A stretch of DNA of 64,000 bases from positions 33,409,554-33,473,553 of the forward strand of contig OX485803.1 in the NCBI GenBank assembly GCA_950295325.1, read 5' to 3'. The position numbers and the translations under genes are program-made. Below are positions 39,166 to 49,793 of this stretch, one piece after another. This DNA comes from Polytrichum commune. Lineage: Eukaryota; Streptophyta; Polytrichopsida; Polytrichales; Polytrichaceae. The notes under the pieces are model-generated. The model was given only the letters and a program-made list of their open reading frames with translations. It was not told where the DNA came from and did no database searches. Positions within the stretch are counted from its first letter, which is position 1. Each line of letters starts with the position of its first letter.

Positions 39166-40080
39166 ATTGTCACCCATAAACACTTTACAGCCCGAAATGG
39201 ATTCGTACGTGTCGAAAAATTGCTTATGCGGTGTCATGTGGTTCGAGGCCCCCGAATCAACTATCCATCTAGTGGTGGAGGTTTTAGACACCCCATCTCT
39301 CACAACAAATGCAAAATCATCGCTCGACCTCGCGACGTTGGCATTCACCTTGCGTTTCAATCGACAATTGCGAGCGAGGTGGCCCAACTTACCACAATTG
39401 TAGCACCTCGGGCCGTCGCCTCGCCTCTCGTTGTTGTCGAACGTGCGAGGTTGGCGGGACAACATGGCCGCATCGTCTCCTTGAGGCTCCTTCTCCTTCC
39501 TCTTGGACACCTCGTGCATGAGACGTGCGGTGATGAAATCCAACGTGAGCTCCTTCATGGGGCGCGTCTCCAACGCCGTGATCAAATGGTCGAATGAAGG
39601 CGGTAGGCTATCGAGCAAGGTCATGACCACATCCTCGTCCTTCATTGGCACCTCCAAGCATGTGAGTTGGTCGGCGAGAGATTTTACCTTGTTGATGTGG
39701 TCGAGGATGTCGGCGCCTTCGTCCATCTTGATGGTGAAAAACTTGCGCCTAATGAACAAGATGTTGGACAAGCTTTTGGTTTCGTGGATGTTGCACAACG
39801 TCTTCCACGCTTCCGCCGGTCCTTTACACCCTTTGATGTGCGCCAACTCCTTGTCCACCAAGCTCGTGGCAATGATGGCGAAGGCTTTCTTGCATCGACG
39901 CTCGTACGCCTTCTTCACCTCGTCGCTCGCCGTGGACGGTGGCGGCAACTCCGAACCCTCCACGATCTCCCAAAGGTCTTTGGTGGACATCACCATCTCC
40001 AACTTGAACTTGTAGAGGTTGAAGTTGTCGCCGCCCAACTTGTCGAGCGTGATGTGGCCATCGCCCTCACTAGAAGCCAT
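39166..40080 (-). pseudogene. E14: Copia gag to protease, subfamily A, truncated
   Basis: Reverse-strand open frame of 305 codons from the ATG at 40078-40080 (MASSEGDGHITLDKL, Leu replacing Phe). It runs through Gag and CCHC CYNCGKLGHLARNC to protease DSGASNHMTP, and stops at FMGDN, where L16 begins. Integrase, RT and RNase H are missing. Its leader and nearly nine repeats lie to the right. The leader is split by E15, and the 5' LTR is L19 at 46108-46299. A Gag-only protein could be made, with a few extra codons read from L16. Confidence 0.92.
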
Positions 40081-40194
40081 TTTGCAACTCAAATGCAAGC
40101 TCCCACTCACTTAATGTACCACGAGGGCTAAAAAACCCTCCAAAATTTTAGAATTTGATTTTAAACTTTGGAATTAATTCAAGGTTCTCACACA

Positions 40195-41252
40195 CTCAAG
40201 TCCGCACCTTTCCACTCCAAAACTAAGCTTAATAACTAGATAACCATCAAAAAGCCAAAACTAAGCCTTTTGGAACTCAAAACACCTCAAAGTTAATTTT
40301 GAATGGATGGATCTCTCAAGTCAGCACCTTTCCACTCCAAAACTAAGCCAAATAACTACATAACCATCAAAAAGCCACAACTAAGCCTTTTGGAACTCAA
40401 AACACCTCAAAGTTAGCATAGAATGGATGGATCTCTCAAGTCAGCACCTTTCCACTCCAAAACTAAGCTTAATACCTACATAACCATCAAAAAGCCACAC
40501 CTAAGCCTTTTGGAACTCAAAACACCTCAAAGTTAGCATAGAATGGATGGATCTCTCAAGTCAGCACCTTTCCACTCCAAAACTAAGCTTAATAACTATA
40601 TAACCATCAAAAAGCCACAACTAAGCCTTTTGGAACTCAAAACACCTCAAAGTTAGTTTGGAATGGATGGATCTCTCAAGTCAGCACCTTTCCACTCCAA
40701 AACTAAGCTTAATAACTACATAACCATCAAAAAGCCATACTTAAGCCTTTTGGAACTCAAAACACCTCAAAGTAAGCATAGAATGGATGGATCTCTCAAG
40801 TCAGCACCTTTCCACTCCAAAACTAAGCTTAATAACTACATAACCATCAAAAAGCCATACTTAAGCCTTTTGGAACTCAAAACACCTCAAAGTAAGCATA
40901 GAATGGATGGATCTCTCAAGTCAGCACCTTTCCACTCCAAAACTAAGCTTAATAACTACATAACCATCAAAAAAGCCACAACTAAGCCTTTTGGAACTCA
41001 AAACACCTCAAAGTAAGCATAGAATGGATGGATCTCTCAAGTCAGCACCTTTCCACTCCAAAACTAAGCTTAATCACTATATAACCATCAAAAAGCCACA
41101 CCTAAGCCTTTTGGAACTCAAAACACCTCAAAGTAAGCATAGAATGGATGGATCTCTCAAGTCAGCACCTTTCCACTCCAAAACTAAGCTTAATAACTAC
41201 ACAACCATCAAAAAGCCACAACAAAGCCTTTTGGAACTCTAATCACCTCAAA
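40195..41252 (-). repeat. Type-1 120-bp tandem array of E14 (8.8 units)
   Basis: Reverse orientation. Two adjacent units share the private CCATACTTAAGCC change, and one later unit has an extra A (121 bp), suggesting local unit duplication. Confidence 0.96.
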
Positions 41253-41391
41253 CCCTCAAAATGCGAATCGATCTCACATAAACACTCAAGATACAATGAA
41301 CCTCAACCTAAGGTATCCTCCACGCTGGTCCAAGTGTCCAAGAATGCTCCAAGGCGCTCCAAAAATGCTCCAAAACTCCAAAACTCCACCA
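41253..41391 (-). other. E14 leader, part left of E15
   Basis: Leader up to CTCCACCA. It continues at 46002 after E15; CACCA (41387-41391) is the left target duplication. Confidence 0.8.
41387..41391. repeat. Target-site duplication of E15, left copy
   Basis: CACCA, repeated at 46002-46006. Confidence 0.94.
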
Positions 41392-41560
41392 TATTGAAAT
41401 GAGAGGAAGAAGCAAGAACACAATACACAATGGTTGCATACAATGGAGAGAGTGATTAGCTCCTCCCCTTATGCCTTTATTTATATGTATGGGTTAGGAC
41501 CAGCGTAGACAACCCATATGGGACAATGTCACCGATGCAACCTAACACTATCTTCCAATA
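41392..41560 (-). repeat. L17: 3' LTR of E15, shortened
   Basis: 169 bp. Relative to L18 it lacks 21 bp, the distance between two copies of GAAGCAA. Confidence 0.92.
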
Positions 41561-44500
41561 CTCCCACTTTGCGAGGTGGCATTGTTCTCCAACCCCATTA
41601 TTTCACTTAACCCCTCATGCCTATCTCTCGCTAAAGCCTTTGTTAGAATGTCCGCTACCATATATTGCGTTGGACAATATTCTAACTCTACAATTTTGTT
41701 TTCAATTTTTTCTCTAATGAAATGATGTTGCACATCTATATGCTTCGACCTATCATGGTTGGTTGGGTTCTTAGCTAATGCCATAGAACCTTGGTTGTCG
41801 CACATGATGGTCGTGGCCTCTTCTTGTACACAACCTACATCCTCCATTAATTGCCTTAGCCAAATGGCCTCCCTCGTGCATCGGTTCATGGCCATGTACT
41901 CCGCCTCCATTGTTGATTGTGCCACCGTTTGTTGCCGTTTGCTATTCCACGAAACGGCTCCCTCTCCAACAAAGAATACGTACCCGGACGTGGACCTACG
42001 GTTTTCCACATCGCCGGCCCAATCCGCATCCGAATATCCTTTGACGTTAATATGATTGCCTCCAATGCGCAACTTCATATCTAAGGTGCCCTTCAAGTAG
42101 CGCATGATCCGTTTGACCGCCATCCAATGCATCGGACCGGGTTTCGACATATAGCGGCTTACCACGCTTACCGCAAATGCGAGGTCCGGTCTTGTGGCCA
42201 CCATGGCGTACATCAACGACCCCACCGCTTCTTGATACGGAATGTCCTTCATTTCGTGTGAATGCTCCTCGTATTCCTCCTCCGAAAGCTTCGCCAATGA
42301 GGTCTTGGTGTCGAGCGGGGTTGAGATGGGCTTGCAATCGCTCATGCCGAATCGCTCCAAAATGGTTTCGATGTAGCTTCGTTGATGCATGGTGATGGTG
42401 CGCGTCCTCCTATCCCGCTCGAAATGGACTCCGAGGAAGAAATGCAATTCGCCGAGGTCGCTCATCTCGAACTCCTTCTCGAGGCTAGCCTTCAACTCGT
42501 TGATCATGTCCACGTCGTCCGACAAAATCACGAGGTCGTCCACATATATGATGACAATCACAATGTAGTTGCAAGTTTGCAAAACATACAACGAGTGATC
42601 CGCATGGCTCCTCGTAAAGCCTTTGTTCACGAAGAACACGTGAATGCATTCGTACCATGCTCGTCCGGATTGCTTCAATCCGTAGAGCGTTTTCCTCAAC
42701 TTGCATACGAGATGCTCTCGGCCTTTTTGCACGAACCCCTCCGGTTGCTCCATGTAGATCACCACGTCCAATTCGCCGTTCAAGAATGCGGTCTTCACGT
42801 CCATTTGATGTATCTCCAAGCCCATGGCCGCCGCCAATGCGAGTATGACTCGAATGGTGTTGAATTTGGCCACCGGTGCAAAGGTTTCGCTAAAGTCTAC
42901 GCCTTCCACTTGCGAGCACCCCTTTGCTACTAACCTTGCTTTGAAACGAACCACCACGCCTCTCGCATCTTTTTTCGTTTTAAACACCCATTTGCACTTC
43001 ACGGCCTTGCGGCCCTTCGGCAACGGAGTTAACTCCCACGTGCCGTTAGCAATGAGAGATTCGAACTCCTCTTGCATAGCCAACTCCCACTCGCTCGCAT
43101 CACTCGATTGAATGGCCTCTCTCACATTTCTAGGTTCCCCGATGGTTGCCATGTTTGCATGCTCTTTGTCTTGGGGCGGCGGAATGTGGTTCTTCCACCA
43201 TTCCCCGAGCGGTTTGCGTGCCCTATCCGGATACCTAGAATGGCCCATGGTTTCATTGCTATGTTGCGGTGGTGGAGGTGCTTTGGTTGCGGGTTTCTTA
43301 CCGTAGTCAAGTTTCGATGCCTCCGCGCTACGAGTGGATTTCGTGGCCGGAATGTTGGCCTCCGCATCCTCCTCCTCCTCGATGTCGAGCTCCTCCAAAG
43401 GATCGTCGCCGTTGGCCTCCGACTCGTCCACGTCCGATTTGGCGGATATGTCCACCTTGACCGCCGGTGTTTCGTCAAGGCTCCCACTTGGACAATCCTC
43501 CAAATGCGTTTTGTCCTCGAAAAACACCACGTCCGGACTCTTGATGATTTTCTTCGTCTCCAAGCAAATGAGCCGGTACGCCTTCGTGCCTTCGCAATAT
43601 CCGAGGAACAAACACTTGACGCCCTTCGCGTCCAACTTCGTCCGCCGTTGATCCGGCACCTTCGCATAAGCCACGCAACCGAACACGCGCATGTGGGACA
43701 CGTATTGTGTTCTTGCTTCCCAATAATTGTCACCCATAAACACTTTACGGCCCGAAATGGATTCGTACGTGTCGAAAAATTGCTTATGCGGTGTCATGTG
43801 GTTCGAGGCCCCCGAATCAACTATCCATCTAGTGGTGGGGGTTTTAGACGCCCCATCTCTCACAACAAATGCAAAATCATCGCTCGACCTCGCGATGTTG
43901 GCATTCACCTTGCGTTTCAATCGACAATTGCGAGCGAGGTGGCCCAACTTACCACAATTGTAGCACCTCGGGCCGTCACCTCGCCTCTCGTTGTTGTCGA
44001 ACGTGCGAGGTTGGCGGGACAACATGGCCGCATCGTCTCCTTGAGGCTCTTTCTCCTTCCTCTTGGACACCTCGTGCATGAGACGTGCGGTGATGAAATC
44101 CAACGTGAGTTCCTTCATGGGGCGCGTCTCCAACGCCGTGATCAAATGGTCGAATGAAGGCGGTAGGCTATCGAGCAAGGTCATGACCACATCCTCGTCC
44201 TTCATTGGCACCTCCAAGCATGTGAGTTGGTCGGCGAGAGATTTTACCTTGTTGATGTGGTCGAGGATGTCGGCGCCTTCGTCCATCTTGATGGTGAAAA
44301 ACTTGCGCCTAATGAACAAGATGTTGGACAAGCTTTTGGTTTCGTGGATGTTGCACAACGTCTTCCACGCTTCCGCCGGTCCTTTACACCCTTTGATGTG
44401 CGCCAACTCCTTGTCCACCAAACTCGTGGCAATGATGGCGAAGGCTTTCTTGCATCGACGCTCGTACGCTTTCTTCACCTCGTCGCTCGCCGTGGACGGT

Positions 44501-44640
44501 GGCGGCAACTCCGAACCCTCCACGATCTCCCAAAGGTCTTTGGTGGACATCACCATCTCCAACTTGAACTTGTAGAGGTTGAAGTTGTCGCCGCCGAACT
44601 TGTCGAGCGTGATGTGGCCATCGCCCTCACTAGAAGCCAT
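41548..44640 (-). CDS. E15 Gag-RT-RNase H fusion polyprotein (in-frame deletion derivative)
   Basis: Open frame of 1030 codons from the ATG at 44638-44640. Gag, CCHC (CYNCGKLGHLARNC) and the start of protease (DSGASNHMTP) run to FMGDN. Eight novel residues (YWEARTQY) come from a 23-bp LTR scar at 43703-43725. The frame then re-enters pol at VSHMRVFGCV, past the catalytic integrase region, and continues through RT (YVDDL), RNase H and the TAG in L17. The rest of protease, pre-integrase and the whole DD35E core are gone, yet the frame is kept. RT and RNase H motifs look intact. It could give Gag and RT-RNase H but would need integrase, and probably protease, in trans. Confidence 0.92.
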   Translation of the reverse strand: MASSEGDGHITLDKFGGDNFNLYKFKLEMVMSTKDLWEIVEGSELPPPSTASDEVKKAYERRCKKAFAIIATSLVDKELAHIKGCKGPAEAWKTLCNIHETKSLSNILFIRRKFFTIKMDEGADILDHINKVKSLADQLTCLEVPMKDEDVVMTLLDSLPPSFDHLITALETRPMKELTLDFITARLMHEVSKRKEKEPQGDDAAMLSRQPRTFDNNERRGDGPRCYNCGKLGHLARNCRLKRKVNANIARSSDDFAFVVRDGASKTPTTRWIVDSGASNHMTPHKQFFDTYESISGRKVFMGDNYWEARTQYVSHMRVFGCVAYAKVPDQRRTKLDAKGVKCLFLGYCEGTKAYRLICLETKKIIKSPDVVFFEDKTHLEDCPSGSLDETPAVKVDISAKSDVDESEANGDDPLEELDIEEEEDAEANIPATKSTRSAEASKLDYGKKPATKAPPPPQHSNETMGHSRYPDRARKPLGEWWKNHIPPPQDKEHANMATIGEPRNVREAIQSSDASEWELAMQEEFESLIANGTWELTPLPKGRKAVKCKWVFKTKKDARGVVVRFKARLVAKGCSQVEGVDFSETFAPVAKFNTIRVILALAAAMGLEIHQMDVKTAFLNGELDVVIYMEQPEGFVQKGREHLVCKLRKTLYGLKQSGRAWYECIHVFFVNKGFTRSHADHSLYVLQTCNYIVIVIIYVDDLVILSDDVDMINELKASLEKEFEMSDLGELHFFLGVHFERDRRTRTITMHQRSYIETILERFGMSDCKPISTPLDTKTSLAKLSEEEYEEHSHEMKDIPYQEAVGSLMYAMVATRPDLAFAVSVVSRYMSKPGPMHWMAVKRIMRYLKGTLDMKLRIGGNHINVKGYSDADWAGDVENRRSTSGYVFFVGEGAVSWNSKRQQTVAQSTMEAEYMAMNRCTREAIWLRQLMEDVGCVQEEATTIMCDNQGSMALAKNPTNHDRSKHIDVQHHFIREKIENKIVELEYCPTQYMVADILTKALARDRHEGLSEIMGLENNATSQSGSIGR
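43703..43725 (+). other. 23-bp LTR remnant at the E15 deletion junction
   Basis: Reads TATTGTGTTCTTGCTTCC followed by CAATA: an internal LTR segment fused to the LTR terminus, in forward orientation. It is flanked by ACACG (integrase side) and ATTGT (gag side). Confidence 0.8.
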
Positions 44641-44754
44641 TTTGCAACTCAAATGCAAGCTCCCACTCACTTAATGTACCACGAGGGCTAAAAAACCCTC
44701 GAAAATTTTAGAATTTGATTTTAAACTTTGGAATTAATTCAAGGTTCTCATACA

Positions 44755-45570
44755 CTCAAGTCAGCACCTTTCCACTCCAAAGCTAAGCCAAATAACTATA
44801 TAACCATCCAAAAGCCAAAACTAAACCTTTTGGAACTCAAAACACCTCAAAGTTAGTTTTGAATGGATGGATCTCTCAAGTCAGCACCTTTCCACTCCAA
44901 AACTAAGCCAAATAACTAGATAACCATCAAAAAGCCACAACTAAGCCTTTTGGAACTCAAAACACCTCAAAGTAAGCATAGAATGGATGGATCTCTCAAG
45001 TCAGCACCTTTCCACTCCAAAACTAAGCTTAATAACTATATAACCATCAAAAAGCCAAAACTAAGCCTTTTGGAACTCAAAACACCTCAAAGTTAGTTTT
45101 GAATGGATGGATCTCTCAAGTCAGCACCTTTCCACTCCAAAACTAAGCTTAATAACTAGATAACCATCAAAAAGCCACAACTAAGCCTTTTGGAACTCAA
45201 AACACCTCAAAGTAAGCATAGAATGGATGGATCTCTCAAGTCAGCACCTTTCCACTCCAAAACTAAGCTTAATAACTACATAACCATCAAAAAGCCAAAA
45301 CTAAGCCTTTTGGAACTCAAAACACCTCAAAGTTAGTCTTGAATGGATGGATCTCTCAAGTCAGCACCTTTCCACTCCAAAACTAAGCCAAATAACTAGA
45401 TAACCATCAAAAAGCCACAACTAAGCCTTTTGGAACTCAAAACACCTCAAAGTTAGCATAGAATGGATGGATCTCTCAAGTCAGCACCTTTGCACTCCAA
45501 AACTAAGCTTAATAACTACATAACCGTCAAAAAGCCACACCTAAGCCTTTTGGAACTCAAAACACCTCAA
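44755..45570 (-). repeat. Type-1 120-bp tandem array of E15 (6.8 units)
   Basis: Reverse orientation; alternating AGTTAG and AGTAAG linkers give a partly dimeric pattern. Leader follows to 45797. Confidence 0.95.
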
Positions 45571-45797
45571 ACCCTCAAAATGCGAATCGATCTCACATAA
45601 ACACTCAAGATACAATGAACCTCAACCTAACGTGTCCTCCGCGCTGGTCCAAGTGTCCAAGAATGCTCCAAGGCGCTCCAAAAGTGCTCCAAAACTCCAA
45701 AACTCCACCAAAAGCTTGAAACACCTCCAAATCGCCTCCGATCAGATCCGGCTCTCTCCTACCTCTTCCTAAGTTGATCTCTAAGCTCTAAAGCAAA

Positions 45798-45811
45798 GTG
45801 GGCCCATAACC
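45798..45811 (-). promoter_or_regulatory. Primer-binding site of E15 (half-tRNA type)
   Basis: GGTTATGGGCCCAC in element orientation, abutting L18. Confidence 0.8.
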
Positions 45812-46001
45812 TATTGAAATGAGAGGAAGAAGCAAAGAGATCAGCGTAGGAAGCAAGAACACAATACACAATGGTTGCATACAATGGAGAGAGTGATTAG
45901 CTCCTCCCCTTATGCCTTTATTTATATGTATGGGTTAGGACCAGCGTAGACAACCCATATGGGACAATGTCACCGATGCAACCTAACACTATCTTCCAAT
46001 A
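45812..46001 (-). repeat. L18: 5' LTR of E15
   Basis: 190-bp reverse LTR with TATTGAAATG end; TSD CACCA at 46002-46006. Confidence 0.93.
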
Positions 46002-46107
46002 CACCAAAAGCTTGAAACACCTTCAAATCGCCTCCGATCAGATCCGACTCTCTCCTACCTCCTCCTAAGCTGATCTCTAAGCTCTAAAGCAAAGTGGGCC
46101 CATAACC
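46002..46107 (-). other. E14 leader, part right of E15, with primer site
   Basis: Starts with the duplicated CACCA and continues the E14 leader; primer site at 46094-46107. Confidence 0.82.
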
Positions 46108-46299
46108 TTTTTGGAAATGAGAGGAGAAAGCAAACACATCAGCGTAGAAAGGTAGAACACAACACACAAGGATTGCATACAATGGAGAGAGTGATAAGCT
46201 CCTCCCCTTATGCCTTTATTTATATGTGTAGGTTAGGACCAGCCGTGACAACCCATATGGGACAATGTCACCGATGCAACCTAACACTACCTTCCAATA
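46108..46299 (-). repeat. L19: 5' LTR of E14
   Basis: 192-bp reverse b-type LTR with a decayed U5 end (TTTTTGG). Right flank CTGAC is in an E16 repeat. Confidence 0.92.
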
Positions 46300-46789
46300 C
46301 TGACTTGAGAGATCCATCCATTCTATGCTTACTTTGAGGTGTTTTGAGTTCCAAAAGGCTTAGTTGTGGCTTTTTGATGGTTATATAGTTATTAAGCTTA
46401 GTTTTGGAGTGGAAAGGTGCTGACTTGAGAGATCCATCCATTCTATGCTTACTTTGAGGTGTTTTGAGTTCCAAAAGGCTTAAGTATGGCTTTTTGATGG
46501 TTATGTAGTTATTAAGCTTAGTTTTGGAGTGGAAAGGTGCTGACTTGAGAGATCCATCCATTCAAAACTAACTTTGAGGTGTTTTGAGTTCCAAAAGGCT
46601 TAGTTGTGGCTTTTTGATGGTTATATAGTTATTAAGCTTAGTTTTGGAGTGGAAAGGTGCTGACTTGAGAGATCCATCCATTCAAAACTAACTTTGAGGT
46701 GTTTTGAGTTCCAAAAAGCTTAGTTGTGGGTTTTTTGATGGTTATATAGTTATTTGGCTTAGCTTTGGAGTGGAAAGGTGCTGACTTGA
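46300..46789 (+). repeat. Type-1 120-bp tandem array of E16 (about 4.1 units)
   Basis: Forward array cut on the left by L19. It is the 5'-most remnant of E16; its own 5' LTR is absent. Confidence 0.95.
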
Positions 46790-46904
46790 ATGTGTGAGAA
46801 CCTTGAATTAATTCCAAAGTTTAAAATCATTTTCTAAACTTCCTTGAGGGTTTCTAAGCCCTTGTACTACATTGAGTGAGTGGGAGCTTGCATTCGCTTT
46901 GAAA
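46790..46904 (+). other. E16 pre-gag leader
   Basis: B-type leader with inverted repeat GAGGG...CCCTT before the ATG. Confidence 0.65.
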
Positions 46905-48163
46905 ATGGCTTCTAGGGAAAACGATGGACTTATTTCGGTTGACAAGTTCGGTGGCGAGAACTTCAACCTCTATAAGTTCAAATTGGAGATGGCCATGTCC
47001 ACCAAAGATCTTTGGGAGATCGTGGATGGTTCGGAGTTGCCACCGCCTTCTACGGCGAGCGACGAAGTCAAGAAGGCGTACGAGCGACGATGCAAGAAAG
47101 CCTTCGCCATCATTGCCATGAGTTTGGTGGACAAGGAGTTGGCGCACATCAAAGGATGCAAGGGACCCGCGGAAGCGTGGAAGACCTTGTGCAACATCCA
47201 CGAAACCAAAAGCTTGTCCAACATCTTGTTCATAAGGCGCAAGTTCTTCACCATCAAGATGGACGAGGGCGACGACATCCTCACGCACATCAACAAGGTA
47301 AAATCTCTTGCGGACCAACTCACGTGCTTGGAGGTGCCTATGAAGGACGAGGACGTGGTCATGACCTTGCTCGATAGCCTACCACCCTCGTTCGAGCATT
47401 TGATCACCGCATTGGAGACGCGCCCCATTTCGGAGCTCAAGTTGGACTTCATCACCGCACGTCTCATGCACGAGGTGTCCAAGAGGAAGGAGAAGGAGCC
47501 TCAAGGCGACGATGCGGCCATGTTGTCCCGCCAACATCGAGCGTTCGACAACAACGAGAGGCGCGGCGACGGCCCGAGGTGCTACAATTGTGGTAAGTTG
47601 GGCCACATTGCTCGTAATTGTCGAATGAAACGCAAGGTGAACGCAAACATGGCAAGGGCGAGGGATGATTTTGCATTCGTAGCGAGAGATGGGGCGTCTA
47701 AAACGTTCGCCACTAGATGGATCGTGGATTCGGGGGCCTCGCAACACATGACACCACATAAGCATTTTTTCGACACTTACGAACCCGTCACGGGTCGCAA
47801 AGTGTTTATGGGTGATAACGGCATGGTAGAGGCCGTAGGCAAAGGCTCCATACTAGTGGAAACGCGCGTGAAAGGCCGTGTGCGGAGCATTCGAATGCAC
47901 GACGTGCTTCATGTGCCGAAAATGCATTCCAACTTGCTTTCGGTGAGCAAGCTCATTTCGAGGGGTTTGAAAGTGCATTTCAACTCGTTGGGATGCGTGG
48001 TGAGGGCGAGCAACGGCGAGATGTTGGGCGTGGCGTCGTTGGAGTCCAATTTGTACCAATTGGACACCAACGTGTTGAATGGGGCCGAAACGAGTTCTTT
48101 GGCGCATTCCGAGGCCAACTCGCATCCTTTGGAGCTTTGGCACAAGAGGTTGGGGCATCTCAA
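46905..48163 (+). pseudogene. E16 (5' part): Copia gag, protease, pre-integrase, subfamily B
   Basis: Forward open frame of about 420 codons starting GAAAATGGCT (MASRENDGLISVDKF). CCHC CYNCGKLGHIARNC and protease DSGASQHMTP are seen, and it ends at LWHKRLGHLN where L20 cuts (left flank CTCAA). The matching downstream part begins at 54974. About 59 bp of the expected coding sequence (codons between LGHLN and GDVHSF) are absent between the two parts, so a clean insertion does not explain the gap. The reading frame is otherwise undamaged. ARARDDFAF and KTFATRWIV are private changes. Confidence 0.92.
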
Positions 48164-48355
48164 TATTGGAAGGTAGTGTTAGGTTGCATCGGTGACATTG
48201 TCCCATATGGGTTGTCACGGCTGGTCCTAACCTACACATATAAATAAAGGCATAAGGGGAGGAGCTAACCACTCTCTCCATTGTATGCAACCATTGTGTA
48301 TTGTGTTCTTGCTTCCTACGCTGATCTCTTTGCTTCTTCCTCTCATTTCCCAAAA
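48164..48355 (+). repeat. L20: 5' LTR of E17
   Basis: 192-bp forward LTR with b-type U3 and a-type U5; the last bases are CCCAAAA rather than CCCAATA. Left flank CTCAA. Confidence 0.92.
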
Positions 48356-48610
48356 GGTTATGGGCCCACTTTGCTTTAGAGGTAGGAGATCGACTTAGGA
48401 AGAGCTTGGAGAAGGCCGGATCTGATTGGAGGTGCTTTAGAGGTGTTTTAGGCCTTGTGGCGGAGTCTTGAAGCTTTTAGAGCGCCTTAGAGCATTCTTG
48501 GAGGAGTGGACCAGCGTGAGGGACCTTAGAGGAGTGTTTCTACATTCTAGATCTCTTTAGGTATATGTCCATACCATTTCGAATGCTTAAGTGTACATCA
48601 GATCCGTATT
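48356..48610 (+). other. E17 primer-binding site and type-2 leader
   Basis: Primer site GGTTATGGGCCCAC at 48356-48369. The following leader is clearly diverged from the type-1 leader (GAGGTAGGAGATCGACTTAGG...) but alignable, and matches E23. Confidence 0.75.
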
Positions 48611-49555
48611 TGAGTTGTTGAAGGCCATTTGAGTGCCAAAGGGCTTAGAATTAGCTCTTTGATGTGTTTTGGAGTTTTGTGCATCTAACCGGATCATTTA
48701 GGTGCTGACTTGAGTGTTTAGTTCATTTCTACACTAGATAGAGGGCATTCAAGCGCCAAAGGGCTTAGATAAGCTCTTTGATGGGTTTTGAAGTTTCGTG
48801 CATCTAACCGGATCATTTAGGTGCTGACTTGAGTGTTTAGTTCATTTCTACACTAGATTGAGGACATTCAAGTGCCAAAGGGCTTAGATTAGCTCTTTGA
48901 TGTGTTTTGGAGATATTTTGCATCTAACTTGAAAGGAAAGGTGCTGACTTGACATATTGCTTCATTTCTACACTAGATTGAGGACATTCAAGTGCCAAAG
49001 GGCTTAGATTAGCTCTTTGATGTGTTTTGGAGATATTTTGCATCCAACTTGAGAGGAAAGGTGCTGACTTGACATATTGTTTCATATCTACACTAGATTG
49101 AGGACATTCAAGTGCCAAAGGGCTTAGATTAGCTCTTTGATGTGTTTTGGAGATATTTTGCATCTAACTTGAGAGGAAAGGTGCTGACTTGACATATTGC
49201 TTCATTTCTACACTAGATTGAGGACATTCAAGTGCCAAAGGGCTTAGATTAGCTCTTTGATGTGTTTTGGAGATATTTTGCATCCAACTTGAGAGGAAAG
49301 GTGCTGACTTGACATATTGGTTCATTTCTACACTAGATTGAGGACATTCAAGTGCCAAAGGGCTTAGATTAGCTCTTTGATGTGTTTTGGAGATATTTTG
49401 CATCTAATTTGAGAGGAAAGGTGCTGACTTGACATATTGCTTCATTTCTACACTAGATTGAGGACATTCAAGTGCCAAAGGGCTTAGATTAGCTCTTCGA
49501 TGTGTTTTTGAAGTTATTGTGCATCTAACTTGAGAGGAAAGGTGCTGACTTGAGT
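48611..49555 (+). repeat. Type-2 120-bp tandem array of E17 (about 7.9 units)
   Basis: Units of about 120 bp with TTCAAGTGCCAAAGGGCTTAG, AGCTCTTTGATGTG and AGGTGCTGACTTGA. Homologous to type 1 in these cores but different elsewhere. Outer units have an ACCGGATCATTT variant, inner ones AACTTGAGAGGAA. Confidence 0.93.
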
Positions 49556-49601
49556 GTTGGAGAACATTGGGTGATAAAATACGTCCATTCTACTTTGTTT
49601 T
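49556..49601 (+). other. E17 post-array leader, truncated
   Basis: Starts the type-2 pre-gag leader (GGGTGATAAAATACGTCC), also present in reverse in E23; cut by L21 after GTTTT. Confidence 0.75.
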
Positions 49602-49793
49602 TATTGGGAAATGAGAGGAAGAAGCAAAGAGATCAGCGTAGCAAGCAAGAACACAATACACAATGGTTGCATACAATGGAGAGAGTGATTAGCTCCTCCC
49701 CTTATGCCTTTATTTATATGTATGGGTTAGGACCAGCGTAGACAACCCATATGGGACAATGTCACCGATGCAACCTAACACTATCTTGCAATA
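49602..49793 (-). repeat. L21: 3' LTR of E18
   Basis: 192-bp reverse a-type LTR, TATTGGG to TGCAATA. Confidence 0.94.

Larger units (their letters stand above)
41392..46001 (-). mobile_element. E15: non-autonomous reverse Copia element with integrase deletion (4610 bp)
   Basis: Flanked by TSD CACCA. From right to left: 5' LTR 45812-46001, primer site 45798-45811, leader, 6.8 repeats 44755-45570, pre-gag leader, deleted gag-pol 41548-44640, 3' LTR 41392-41560. Both LTRs share TATTGAAATG at the U5 end. The 3' LTR has in addition lost 21 bp between two GAAGCAA repeats. The intact TSD shows that this is a bona fide insertion, and it lacks most of protease and integrase. Confidence 0.94.
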
